Positions 35,317-46,882 of a stretch of DNA of 64,000 bases are shown here, piece by piece. The notes below the pieces were generated by a model, which saw only the letters and a list, made by a program, of their open reading frames with translations, was not told where the DNA came from and ran no database searches. This DNA comes from Labia minor (taxonomy: Eukaryota; Arthropoda; Insecta; Dermaptera; Spongiphoridae), in assembly GCA_963082975.1 (NCBI GenBank), contig OY720348.1:74177719-74241718 (forward strand), written 5' to 3'. Each line of letters begins with the position of its first letter. Position 1 is the first letter of the stretch. Position numbers and translations under genes: made by a program.

Positions 35317-35931
35317 TTTTACTATCTTGCCAGAGATAGTATTGTGATCACGAAAATTTTCGATGTTGAGATTTGGATGTTTTTATACGTTTTGAAGGTT
35401 CCTGATTCATTTTCACTCAGGTTGAGATAAATGTCTGTGTGTGTGTGTATGTGTGTATGTAGACAAGATTACGCAAAAACGGTTTGAGCTAGAATCATAA
35501 AATTTGGTATACGGGAATTATTCAAAATTCGTAGTTTTCTATCCACTTTGGAGAAATGTAGCTCAACAGGAAGAGGGTCATTATACCTACAACGTTTTGA
35601 ATTTTTTTCCTCTTAAGTGACCGTAAAAATAAAGATAGATGTTTGATAGTTTTTCACATGATTAAAAATTGTATAAAACTGCTATATATAGAATTTCAAC
35701 TTGATTGAATTCCTGAAAGTACCGGAATTAATTTTTTAAACTGCAAATCACGCGCCAACACGTGACTTGGTCCCATTCACAAAGAGCCAAACATGCTTGA
35801 TATAAAAAATATTATTTATTAATTTTATTTTATAATTTATAATTAATTAAATATAATTTAAATATAATATATTTGGTAATTAATCCAATTCAAATTGCAA
35901 GATAGTCGAGTGGAGACACTCCAGCTAATTT
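35317..35931 (+). mobile_element. HL1 element, copy 5
   Basis: A full-length copy, from TTTTACTATCTTGCCAGAGA, with (GT)n at about 35435-35458, to GAGTGGAGACACTCCAGC and TAATTT. It lies in opposite orientation to copy 4, with the 5' ends facing across about 1.16 kb. Confidence 0.82.
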
Positions 35932-38900
35932 ATTTTTATTTTGTTTGACCAATTTTCAATAAGAAAAATTTGATCTGAAAATTTAATGAGAAAAATATAA
36001 AATAAAATTCCTGAATTTTTTAACGCTTTTTCAAATCACAATGTTAAAAATGTGTTTTATTTTTATTTTTATCCGTGACATGATTTCAATGTTTCTCTAA
36101 TCTAAGATTTTATTATATATCAATTAGTATTTAGAATTGTGTTTCATTCTATTTAAAGTTCTTTCTAGAACTAGATGCAAAATCTTCTCTTCATTGTCTT
36201 AGACTTTAAATAATAAAGAAAAATTATTATATTAACAAAATACAATAGCTATATTTTGTTGAAGGGATTTTAGATTCAATTTTCAAGAAGAAACTTTCAT
36301 TTTTAAGCGTTCAAGTGAATTCTCTATTCTGTTTTCTATTAAACGCTTTTATTAATTTATTAATAATGAAAATAAAACCTAATCTTTCTGTATGTAATAT
36401 AATTCTAGAAAAATGAATTAAAATGAAGTGTAATTTTTGAAAATCGAATTCCCTTAGTCTTAAGTGATGCTAATTAGTTAAATTACATGTGCAACATTAT
36501 TATTGAAACCACAGCACAAATCTTCCTATCTTGAGTCGTTTATTTTAATCTTGATACAGCAAATGTATTTATACATTTATAATATAGGATGTATAATAAT
36601 ATTAAACATTAATAGACTAAGAAAGAGATGATCGGGGTGAAAGGGTAAGTGAACGCCCTTTGCAAATATGTATGCTCTTCTCGATTATGAGATTATAAAT
36701 CCAACACAACTTGTGCCAAATGGGTTCTCTATATGTAGAGATGGAAGGGTTCATGGAGGGGGAACTCGAAACTATTCCATCATAAAATTAGTTAAGATGA
36801 ATCCAACTCCCGAGAGAAGGGAAGAAAGGAAATGAGGAAAGGGTTGTCTGAAGGGGATCACGCTTAAAAATATCCAAAATGAAAGAGAGAGAGGGTGGAT
36901 ATGCGGTTTTCAAGAAAACAAAATATTTTGGAGTAGGGAATGGGTAAGAAGAGGGGGGAGGGAATGTATCCAAATGTCGTTTCCAAGAGAAAGTTTCGAT
37001 AACGTTTCTTGCATCTTTTAACAGTTTCAATTAACTTGTCAGAAAATTAATCGAAAATTTGAATTTTGGCCACCCTGAGGAAGTGATTTTCGATGTTGGA
37101 AAGACAAATTCATACCCTTAATCAACGGCCTTATAGGAATGGCCCCGGAAGGGCTGCGTTGCCCAAGCACTCCCTCCATGACAGGGGGTGCGTGTGTACC
37201 ATTTTAAGCCCTCGCCTTCGCCACTTTTAATGCAAACATATTTGAAACGAGGATTGAATATATTAGAATCGTAAATGCTGTTACCCGGCAAGCTCGACAT
37301 TCTTGAATCTAAATAAATCTTTCTATAACGCCACTTCTTTGGCTCTTCCCTGCAGAAATTATTCCATTTTTATGAAAGGGCTCCTTAAACAATGTATTTA
37401 TTTTGAAAGGGTATATCCAAAGTACTCTTTTGATGATAGAGAAGAATGAAAAATAAGACACTCGGACGGCTTTAGAATATCAAATACTCACTTTTTTTCC
37501 TTTCTTTTTTCTTCTTTTGTTTATTTGGATATTTATATATTATAGGAAATTTCATCGTTAACGTACAAAATGAAAATTGGTTTTGTTTGTTTATTAAACC
37601 CGGTCATATACATATTTCAAACTCTTATTTCAAATAGAATTTTCTATACTTTATTTTGGTGGTTATGGGACCATAATACTGAATGCTATCATTTTTATTA
37701 AAATCTTATATTATTCTCTATAACATTGTTTGCATTCTATTTGTGTTCGTATTGTTTCAATATGATCTTCGTACATTTTTTAAAATATCTTTTTTTAATT
37801 TTTCTTTCTTTTATTGAAAATAATATTATGATATTTAGAAGGTAGCATCCAATGCGATACTAAATTGTAGCAGAAGGTGTTTGGCGATATTAAAAATTTG
37901 ATGACGATTAGTACAAAACTTGGACTTTAACCAAAAGACGTGGAATTTAATTTTCCGTAAAGTTTAGTATGTTTAGGTTTCGGCGGCAATTGCAATCTCC
38001 AAAAGTTTATATTATCCTATTAGTCGAATAAACATTAAGCATATGGCAATTTTATGGGGTCTTTACGACTTGGCATCTAATGTTTGCTAGAATTCGTTTT
38101 CTAATAGTTTTGGAGGGGGTGGTGGTAGGGAGAAGATGTAATTTACTGCGGTCTCTCAACGAACGACACGACCCCCAACAAACAATATCGTAATAACAAG
38201 AATTAATTATCCAACGAGCGCATATGGGATGCTGGAGCTGAAGGAGTCTGTCAGAGAGATGTAGAGCCATCGGGGATGAAGACACCCCCTCGAGGCATTG
38301 TCTATGCGAAAACCACTCCTTTGTCCAGACAAACCTCTTCCGAACACTCCTATTAAAAATTGCTTGGTAGAATATTACGCAACTCAGATTGGCAATTCAT
38401 CATTATTTATCAGTAAAATAGAAGAATATCATCCAAATTCATTCTTATAAAATAATTAATCGTTGGGGTGATTTACATCTTTTTTTAATTAAAGAATGAA
38501 TTGAGAAATTATTAAAATGAATTGAAGCTTCAATTAATAAAAGGAGCGTGTGCTTGGTGGAGAATTTGTCATCGAATTTCCACCAAGAACGCCTCCAAAA
38601 GAGATGCAATCGTGGGGTTAAGGTGAAAATTTCTTAGGTTGGACATAAGACCTCCACTTTTCAGAACTAATTATTATTTATATTTAATTAATGCAACAAG
38701 AACAATCATGAATTGGATTTCTAATTATCCTATTGTTTGTTTTGCAATCTTTTCAAACAAAAAATTGGGATAGTAAAATTTTCCTATTTTTATAAAGTCT
38801 TAAAAATATTGACTTGATCATAAAATAAAAAACAGTTTTAGAATTTATATTGAAAATAATATTTAAAAATAAACAAAAAATTGTTTGGTTTACATTGGAA

Positions 38901-39134
38901 AACCAAAATGGCAATAAATAAAATTATATTAATATCCATACTCAGTTGATGATAATAAATGAAAATAAATATCAAATGACAAAATTTAAAAAATAAAGTA
39001 TTAAAAAAATAAATCAAACTAATCTACCATTTTATATAATGTTAATAAAAAATATACGATACAAAAGAAAATATTATTTTCTTTATATAAGTACGATAGG
39101 TATACATATTTTATATAATTTAGAGTATTTATAA
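35932..39134. other. Long spacer with complex patches
   Basis: Non-repetitive, less AT-rich patches lie at 36770-37330 and 38040-38360. Frames within them (36788-37030, 37118-37300, 38052-38285, all minus) are short and unlike known proteins. A hairpin-forming segment lies at 38543-38597. The remainder is AT-rich. Confidence 0.5.
38543..38597 (+). other. Imperfect hairpin, possible structured RNA
   Basis: CTTGGTGGA (38553-38561) pairs perfectly with TCCACCAAG (38579-38587). GAATT-type inner sequence and an imperfect outer GGAGCGT/ACGCCTCC pairing extend the stem to about 55 nt. Size and shape are compatible with a small RNA precursor, but no conservation can be judged. Confidence 0.25.
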
Positions 39135-39746
39135 TTTTTACCGACCGACGATAGTAAGGCCAACACCAAATTTCACATGTGGAGATTTTTACATATCTCC
39201 ACGAATCATGCATTTTCTTAACAGAAAAAAGTATTCTTAGCATGATGTCTGTCCGTCCATCCGTCTGCTGTGTGTCCGTGTAGATGTGTACAGCTTGAAC
39301 GGCTCTACGGATTTTGATGAAATTTGGTGTATTTACTTAATGCATCATTATGATGAATTGAGAATTGATAAACTTTTGGTGTATATCCGGAAACCGGAAG
39401 TGGTAGTATTAGCGATCGACGATAGGAAGGGAAGGGTTATTTTCACACCAAATTTCACATGAGGAGATTTTTTTACATATCTCCACAAATCATGCACTTT
39501 GTATTGGTTTTATCCTTGGGAAAATCATCTTCATTAGTTTTTTCTTAATTTAAAATTATAGGACGTCAGCTCTTACTTATATATTCTAAATAAAATAAAA
39601 TTAAAATATTTATGTTCTATGCCTATCTTTTTTTTTTTATACATTAATAGATATATTAAAATTATTTGAAATTGTTTCTGTAGCTGGAAATTAATTTATT
39701 TCAAGCCGTCGGTCGGTTCTGCGCTTGGCCACTGGTCAACTTATTT
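39135..39746 (+). mobile_element. HL2 element, copy 3
   Basis: Starts TTTTTACCGACCGACGATAG and ends CACTGGTCAACTTATTT. The terminal hairpin is weakened and the TGACGTCA block is reduced. The internal duplicated module and the AACGGCTCTACGG core are present. A 74-codon minus frame (39019-39243) is spurious. Confidence 0.8.
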
Positions 39747-40930
39747 ATTGTGTTTTTTTTTGGATATATATGAAAGGAAACCATGAATATGAAACATAAT
39801 TTGTAATACATAAAATATATAAAATATATAAACAATCGCATATTCAGCTAATGGTAATTATAAATATTCCTCTGTCTTTAAGTTCCGATATATATAAATC
39901 CATTTATTTCATTTCTAATTTCTCATACAAAATTGTTTTATATTCTTTTTATAAATATCGTTAAAGCTAGAAAACGTCTCTTAATCTAATTTAGGACATT
40001 TTTTTAAATTTTAGGATAAACGAATGGATTAAGTATTAATAAATAAGCATAAATAGACAAAAGATGTTTGTAAATGCAAAATATATATTAATTTATTATA
40101 AGTATTTCTGTAAATTTTTAGATGCCTCTAATAAAATCATTATATCTTTCTCTCTTTGATCATCCAATGAATAAATCAATCTGATACTTACTACAATATG
40201 TATTATTTGATTTAAATTGAAATAGAATATCTCTATAGAATAAATTTTATTCCCAGTAATGTTGTTAATATTATTTTAAATAATTTAATTTAGAAAAGTT
40301 TCCAAAGTTTTAAGTATCAAAAATGGCATGAATTGTTGATGAGTGTATATTTCGTAAAAAAAAAAGATTCTTAATTGAAACTTTTCCAAAAGTTCTCTAA
40401 ATATACTTATAATTAATTATTATAAAAGAGTATTGCAAGGGTTAGCTTCGTCCTTTATTAATTAATTCATTATTAGAAGAGAAGAAGGGTGAGAAGGTGG
40501 TTTGATTTTATTGCTAAATTCGAAAAAATAGCAAGATGCCTGGTATCGATTCATTTATCGAAATTATAATAGAATTATTTAGGTTGTTTAGGATTGATTA
40601 TCAATGGATTCATTCACCGGAATCACTGATTTAAAATAGGAATCCAAATAAAATCGTTTTCCTATTTGAAATAAATAGAAATCCTCTGAATGGATCATAT
40701 CGAAATGAATAGCGTTTTGTATAAATAGCAGGTGATGTATTTTACATTGGACAATGCAATTTTGTGGTAGAAGAGTGAAAGGTATACTCGTTTTGATTGA
40801 TATATTTTCACAACGGGCGTGAATAAAGTAGAGGGGAACCTGGCGTCCAACTGGGGACAGATAAGAAAAATGTAACTAAAGCAAATCAATCGCATTCCTA
40901 TGGTACGTGCGAGTTTATGTTTCCTCCCAA
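39747..40930. other. AT-rich spacer
   Basis: Low-complexity DNA up to the (TAA)n tract. The 106-codon minus frame at 40695-41015 contains the Ile repeat translated from (TAA)n and is not supported. Confidence 0.55.
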
Positions 40931-41745
40931 TTATAATAATAATAATAATAATAATAGGAATAAGTGAGTGAACTTGGCGCTGGGCAGACGTGACAGGCGA
41001 AAACATAGAACACATATTAGCTGGATGTTCATCAATAAGTGAGACTTACTATCTACAAAGACATAATCAGCTGGCAAAGATCATACATCAGCAAATGGGT
41101 TTTAAATATCAACTGCTTGCCCAAAGTAATACACCACCTTATTACAAATACAATCCCAGCCCTGTACTTGAATCTGGAGAGGCAGTGTTATATTGGGATC
41201 GACCAATATATTCACAGATAAAACAGTTGATTATAATAGACCGGATATTGTTCTAATAAATAAAGAGATGAAATTAGGATATATAATTGATATAGCAGTA
41301 CCGCTTTCTGAAAATATAAGGAAGACCGAGTGTACTAAAGTGACGAAATATGAAAACCTTTCCTTAGAGATAAAGAATATATGGAAACTAGACAAAGTGA
41401 AATATATTCTTTTGTAATATCCGTAGAAGGTATAGTCACAAAAAATTTCCAGAAGAACTTGGAAAAGTTCGAGCTCCCGATTAACATCTTAAAAGAAGGA
41501 CAAATTTACAAAGCTGCCATATTGTCAGAAAATTCTTGAATGCATAGTCTCCAATTATTCGATAGGTTAATAAAACAAGAACAGAACTGTGAGGGCCAGG
41601 GTGAAGTCTCTTTCCACACAGTCCGAGCCTAATCCCACACCATCTAAGGGATAGGTGAATATTTCCAGCATTTATGCTGAGAAAGTGCGCTCAAATCGGA
41701 TAATAATAATTAAATATAATAATAATAATAATAATAATTAAATAA
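40931..41745 (+). mobile_element. 3' end of a restriction-endonuclease LINE (R2/R4/Dong-like) in TAA repeats
   Basis: (TAA)n occupies about 40931-40956. Coding remnants, a 3' UTR and a terminal (TAA)n tract at about 41697-41743 follow. The coding part is the C-terminal end of ORF2 with a zinc-knuckle and restriction-like endonuclease, so all upstream domains are missing. Some elements of the R4/Dong clade are known to insert in TAA repeats. Finding TAA tracts on both sides fits target-specific insertion, though TAA tails also occur in other LINEs. Confidence 0.65.
40984..41540 (+). pseudogene. LINE ORF2 C-terminal remnant (zinc knuckle + restriction-like endonuclease)
   Basis: The first frame reads ENIEHILAGCSSISETYY, RHNQLAKIIHQ and SPVLESGEAVLYWDRP. 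The homologous sequence then moves to the next frame at about 41200-41240, with FTDKTVDYNRPDIVLINKE and IIDIAVPLSEN. It meets a stop at about 41418 and resumes as EGIVTKNFQKNLEKFELP and KAAILSE. The EHI...GC...RHN..IH pattern is the end of a CCHC-type knuckle. RPDIVL followed by IDIAVP is the PD-(D/E)XK-like nuclease that cuts target DNA in R2/R4-type LINEs. One frame change and one or more stops make it non-functional. Assignment to clade is by remembered family pattern. Confidence 0.65.
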
Positions 41746-42375
41746 AGCATCCAGTTTTAAATTATTTCATAATTTTCATGAAGATCAACATATAAATTAT
41801 TAGTTAAGATTTATAACTAAATTGTGATTTGTAAAAACAAAAAAAAACAAAAAAAAAAAACGGGTAGCGAGTAGATTCTTTTCTATAATCCCAGTAGAAA
41901 AGAATTCTATTTCAGGGATTGGCGTCCCTGCCCTCACGTGAGCTCATGATTTCTTCTGCATTCCCTCCACCGTTCCCATTGGACTCCTTTCTAACTGTTT
42001 CCTTACTCGTCTTCCCCCCTAAAATTGAACCTCATCTGGACGAAGAAGAATATCTCTAATAAGATTCTATTAAAAAGGAAAATAAATTAAATTCGTCACT
42101 CCGTAGAAAGATGATATATCTAAGAGCCTCAAATATATATTTGAATTAACCCTCTTAAGAGGAAATACGCCGCCATGTTGTGTTGTTAGACCGCTCATTT
42201 CAAATACAATTCTTTATTTCGCTTCTATTAAATTTGTATTCTCTTCTTATTACATTCAGGTTTCTATTTGAAATGGTATCATTTCTATTTTTTAAAAATA
42301 TATCATCTCTTTTTTTATAATTTTCATTAAATCATTTATATTTCATTCATGGATTATGAGATGAAGATTCATGGC
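41746..42375. other. Spacer with second copy of the 33 bp core
   Basis: 41922-41954 equals 6246-6278 over 33 bp (GCGTCCCTGCCCTCACGTG...). The similarity is loose but detectable for about 60 bp upstream and 10 bp downstream. The rest is AT-rich. Confidence 0.55.
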
Positions 42376-42379
42376 TTAA

Positions 42380-42649
42380 GCCTAGTTTAAACTGGCTTAG
42401 TACTTGTCATTAGTTCAGGGGTGGGCAAAATTAAAAATGAAATTTTCAAAATGGCTTCCGGTTCGGAGGACCATATTTCGAAAACACTAATAAAAAAAAT
42501 TTATCTTTTTTTTTAGAGACATATTGAACCAAAAACCAAAATAAGAGCCAACTTTTTCAACGGGCCGGCGGACGTTCAAAAAGCCCGCGCTTAAAAGTAT
42601 TTGCCCACCCCTGAACTAATGACAAGTACTAAGCCCGTGTAAACTAGGC
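42380..42649. mobile_element. TTAA-flanked palindromic MITE with embedded hAT-like ends
   Basis: A 270 bp element between TTAA (42376-42379 and 42650-42653). The 36 bp outer arms GCCTAGTTTAAACTGG.../...CCGTGTAAACTAGGC match at 34 of 36 positions when inverted. They run straight into CAGGGGTGGGCAAA/TTTGCCCACCCCTG (42416 and 42613), a hAT terminus. The total inverted repeat is about 50 bp. No direct 8 bp duplication flanks the hAT-like ends. Confidence 0.75.
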
Positions 42650-42653
42650 TTAA

Positions 42654-43206
42654 AAGAGGATAATATTTTTTACACATCGCAGCCTTCTGATGATCCTCCA
42701 AAATAGCCCGAACAAGGTATTGTCTATTTATTAGCTTTATTGTATTAAATTATTGACTGAACATGGATCGCTTCCATTCATTGTTTTTAATGTTAAATTA
42801 AATCTTGACTTCTAAATTAGTAATATTTTTATATCTTTCATTTAATAATTTTCTTTCTTCATTTAGTTGGTTATGCTAATACTTATTTTTTTACCTTATA
42901 CAAATATATATTTTTGTATTAATTAACTTTGCTGATTGGTATTTATTTCAATTTGTTAAAAAGTAAAATATTTATTAAATCCACACACACACATAATGTA
43001 ATTCTAAATAAATATTTTTAAATACATTACCATTCCAATGTAATTTAATTTAACATTGATATATATATATATATATCTTTGGTTAACATTACAATATCAT
43101 GCATATTTACCTTGGATAAATCCATTGACAAAGAAAATAGCAATCAATAGTTCACTCCAATTTGTTAAAGTGTAGATTCTACATCCTGAACGGGAGTATA
43201 ATTAAA
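42654..43206. other. AT-rich spacer
   Basis: No gene. (CA)n at about 42984 and (TA)n at about 43060. Confidence 0.6.
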
Positions 43207-43548
43207 AAATTAGCTGGAGTGTCTCCACTCGACAATCTCGCAATGTGAATTGGATTAAATAACATAATATATTATATTTCAATTAAATTTAATTAATTAT
43301 AAATTATAAATTCAAATTAATAAATAATATTTATTAAACCAGCACGTGCTTGGCTCTTTGTTGATGTAACCATGTCACGTGTTGATGCGTCAGATTTGCA
43401 GTGTTAAAAAATTAATACCAGTACTGTCAGCGATTCAATCAAGCTGAAATTCTATATATAGCAGTTTTATACAAATCTTAATCATATGAAAAATTATCAA
43501 ACATATATCTTTATTTTCACAGTCACTTTAGAGGAAAAAAATCAAAAC
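43207..43548 (-). mobile_element. HL1 element, copy 6, 5'-truncated
   Basis: Keeps the canonical 3' end (AAATTAGCTGGAGTGTCTCC at left) and runs as far as the ATCAAAACGT block. It then stops abruptly at TA-rich DNA. The core and the 5' hairpin are missing. Confidence 0.78.
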
Positions 43549-44403
43549 GTGGTATATATAGTCATATATATAATAATATAATAATAATATAATCATTAGT
43601 ATATTATTTTATATAATAATAAATAATGTCAAAATATTAAACAATATAATAAAAACAAATTGGATAATTAATCACAGATCGTCGTGTTCCTTATTAATAA
43701 GTAATATTAATAATATAATAATAATCTCCGAAATAATTGCGAAAACAATACAATCCTAAAAATATCAAAACAAATCAGTAAAAATAAAAATCTTCCATAT
43801 GTGGCTTTTATTAACAATTGTGTTGTTTATAAAATTATTGATCCGAATTTAGTACCCTCTAAAATCTTTGATAAAAGTTTAGGGAGGGCGCAAAGCTGGG
43901 AGTAAATCTATCGCTTGACCCCCCAAAAAGTTTAAGCATAATCACGAGAACAAAAGCTTCAAAGGCTCGACTCGAAATTTTTATTTCGATTACTATTTAA
44001 TGCCGCTATTCACAAAAATGAAAAGGGATTTAATACATATATATAACTAAAAAAATAATTATACCTATGTTGAAAGTATTTATTTCGTGGATGTAAAAAG
44101 TTAATTTTTGACATGAAGTATATTAAAAAATATTACACATTAAGAATTAAATATTCTATTTGATGAAACTGAAAACTAGCCTAAAAAAATAAAATAAATA
44201 TTTATAATAAGAATAATTGAAAGATAATTTAAAAATTGATTAATTTATATTTGCTTAATGAAAAAGTTAGGTAATTAAACAATCATCTGAATGAAATTAA
44301 GGTTTTTTTTTAAACTTAGCTATATATAGCTAAGTTTAAAAAAAAATATATATATATATAATTTTATAAATTAATAGGTTTCGATGAATATCTTAAGTTA
44401 TAT

Positions 44404-44439
<36 letters not shown>

Positions 44440-44440
44440 A
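43549..44440. other. TA-rich spacer with perfect palindrome
   Basis: AT-rich sequence with a less AT-rich patch at 43850-43990. A 44 bp perfect palindrome lies at 44303-44346 and TA microsatellite runs up to the Helitron. Confidence 0.6.
44303..44346. repeat. 44 bp perfect palindrome
   Basis: T9AAACTTAGCTATA is followed directly by its exact inverse, with no spacer. It could extrude as a cruciform or form a 22 bp RNA hairpin. The CTTAGC/GCTAAG part makes it more than a simple TA run. Confidence 0.9.
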
Positions 44441-44759
44441 TATCCCACGTCACTCACTCACTCGCTGGCCCCGTAAACCGTAACGCTAGGGGTCAATCGG
44501 TTACATTCGGTTTTATTCGGCCACATGGCGACTCCCTTCTTTCAGTGGGTCTTTCAAAAAAACATAATTCTTCTGAAAATAAATGGTAAATTGATTTATA
44601 TGTGTTTTAAAAAATGTTAATTGAATATACATATATATATTTCATTCTTTTAAATTTAATTAAATATTGAATTAAATTTAATTAAATTATTTGATTATTT
44701 TTTAAATTATTTTTAAATTATTTACTAATTTAATTATCAAAAATTAATTTTTAAATTAA

Positions 44760-44797
44760 TTTTTACCGACCGACGATAGTAATGGAGGTATTGTTTT
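44760..44797 (+). mobile_element. HL2 5' end fragment
   Basis: Only the first roughly 38 bp of HL2 are present (TTTTACCGACCGACGATAGT and onward to GGTATTGTTTT), inside the Helitron. It is either a captured piece or a badly truncated insertion. Confidence 0.75.
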
Positions 44798-44898
44798 AAA
44801 TATAATATATTTAAATTATTATTTAATTATTATTTATTATATATATATATAATATGTATATATATATATAATATGTATATATACTTAATTATATTATA

Positions 44899-45245
44899 GT
44901 ACCGGGACCCCGAGCCTCGGCTCGGTACTTAAGTTAAAAAAAATGATTCATTATTATTGGGTTTGGCTGGTAATATTAATACCTGGGATACCGAGCTGTC
45001 GCTCGAAAAAATGTTTAGACATTATTATAGACATTTTCATTCTGTAAATTAAATAATTTTATTTCATTTAAATAAATATCTATTTTTAAATAATTTTTCT
45101 CTCTACATTATTTATCTAATTCTGACAATATATTAAGATCACACCGGGACCCCGAGCCTCGGCTAGGTAATTAAGTTAAAAAAAAATAATTCATTATTAT
45201 ATTGGGTTTGGCTGGTAATATTAATACTTGGGACACCGAGCTGAT
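44899..45245. repeat. Direct repeat in the Helitron, hairpin-bearing
   Basis: Two copies of about 110 bp (about 44899-45005 and 45143-45245). Each begins CCGGGACCCCGAGCCTCGGC and later has TTGGGTTTGGCTGGTAATAT and a GGACACCGAGCTG-like close. The first forms a CCGAGC-CTCG-GCTCGG hairpin. They bracket a segment partly shared with HL3 copy 1. Confidence 0.8.
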
Positions 45246-45446
45246 ATACAATTCTTTAATTATTGATTACAATTATTAAATGTTGCATCATTGCATCAAT
45301 CTGATTAAAATGAATGGAACTTGGGGTCCTCAATAATACATAAATATGTATTATTAGATATGTTTCTAAGTGCATGAATATTTTTTTTTTATTGGAAGAA
45401 TGATAAATATATATCGTAATTTATAATTATAAAATATTATTAAAAT

Positions 45447-46020
45447 ATATATTTTTAATTTTATTTCGAAATTAAATAAAAAATTTTAAAATATTTTAAA
45501 TATAAAAAAAATATTAATACAATATCTTTTAAAAAAAAGGCTGGAGTCAAATTTCAATATGAGTGTCATTTGTCCATATATAAATTAATAATAAATAATA
45601 TTAATAAATATTAAATTTAATAAAAGAACAATGAATAAATAAATATAAAATAGTAATTTATTAAAAAATAATAGATAAAAAAAAAAAAAAAAATTTTTTC
45701 CGCCGGTTTCGATCCTGCTAAGTTGACTATTCAAAACAGTGCCTTTACCCATTAGACTGATATATTTAGTTAATTAACATAGCATTTTTACTCTCTTTGC
45801 AAGAATTATATGTTTTTTTGTTTTTGTTTTTGTTTTTTTTGAGAGTGATTAATAAATATATATATATATTTTATTAAAAATAAATATTTTTAATTTTATT
45901 TCGAAATTAAATAATGAATTTTAAAATATTTTAAATATAAAAAAATGTTAATACAATTCATTTAAAAAAAAGCGGGAGTCAACCATCCGTATTTTATTTT
46001 GTTGTTTAATAAATAGATTA

Positions 46021-46060
<40 letters not shown>

Positions 46061-46140
46061 AAAAATAAATATTTTTAATTTTATTTCGAAATTTATTTTA
46101 TTTTAAAATATTTTAAATATAAAAAAAATATTAATTGAAG
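45447..46140. repeat. Threefold module in the Helitron
   Basis: A TTTTTAATTTTATTTCGAAA-type block, followed by a TTTTAAAATATTTTAAATAT stretch, occurs at about 45447, 45886 and 46066. The first two copies continue into A8-GGCTGGAGTCAA and A8-GCGGGAGTCAA. The copies are separated by the tRNA-like stretch and by (TA)n. Confidence 0.75.
45698..45766 (-). other. tRNA-like sequence (degenerate)
   Basis: On the minus strand GTCTAATGGGTAAAGGCAC resembles a tRNA D-arm and box A. A roughly 5 bp anticodon-like stem follows, and then CAGGATCGAAACCGGC, resembling the T-arm and box B (GGTTCGAANCC). The acceptor stem does not close convincingly. It is probably a tRNA pseudogene or SINE head carried by the Helitron. 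Confidence 0.35.
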
Positions 46141-46882
46141 TGAAATTGATGACGTCACACCCATATATAATTTTCAATTAAGAAATTAATAATGAAGCTG
46201 TAAGTTTCAAGAGATGTGATCAATAAAACTCAATTTTTCTTTATAAATACTATATCTAGTGTGAATTTGAAAAAAATCGTTAGAGCGGTTTTTGAGAACC
46301 AATGGTTATAGAAAGAAATATAGATATATATATACAATTTTAGCTAGCATAATAAGATAAGATTTATACAATATATTTTTTGAAAAATTGCTTTTAGATT
46401 ATAGGAGAAATATAAGATAAATTTTTATTATCTGTAATATGTTTGTATTTCTCAAATATTTTTTCATGGGAATGATTATATCTATATTCTTCTATTTTTT
46501 ATAATTATTATTATTATTATAATATAATATAATTATTATAATGATTGGTATACGAAAAATATTGTGTTCAAAGAACTATTTAATTAATTGCTGCAAACCA
46601 CGATAAATTAAGTTTAAAACTGAAATTGCAAACACCGTTTGCAATGGGCTCGACTATTGATTAATATTTCCTAAAACAAAGTGAGCAATATTATTTATAT
46701 TTAAATTTATATTTTGAAAAATAGTTCAATTTGCAAATTTGAGTGAAAACAAAAATCCAAATGAAATAAAAAATATACTGATTGAATTAAAATGAATTAA
46801 AACCTTTCGCATACAGATTTTGAACAAATTACTATGTATTGCATCTGGGGTACAGGGGGCGGAGTCCCCTGTCTAGCTTCTA

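Noticed and set aside
40695-41015. 106-codon minus-strand frame with an Ile run
   Set aside because: The Ile run is the (TAA)n tract and the rest overlaps the LINE remnant on the other strand.
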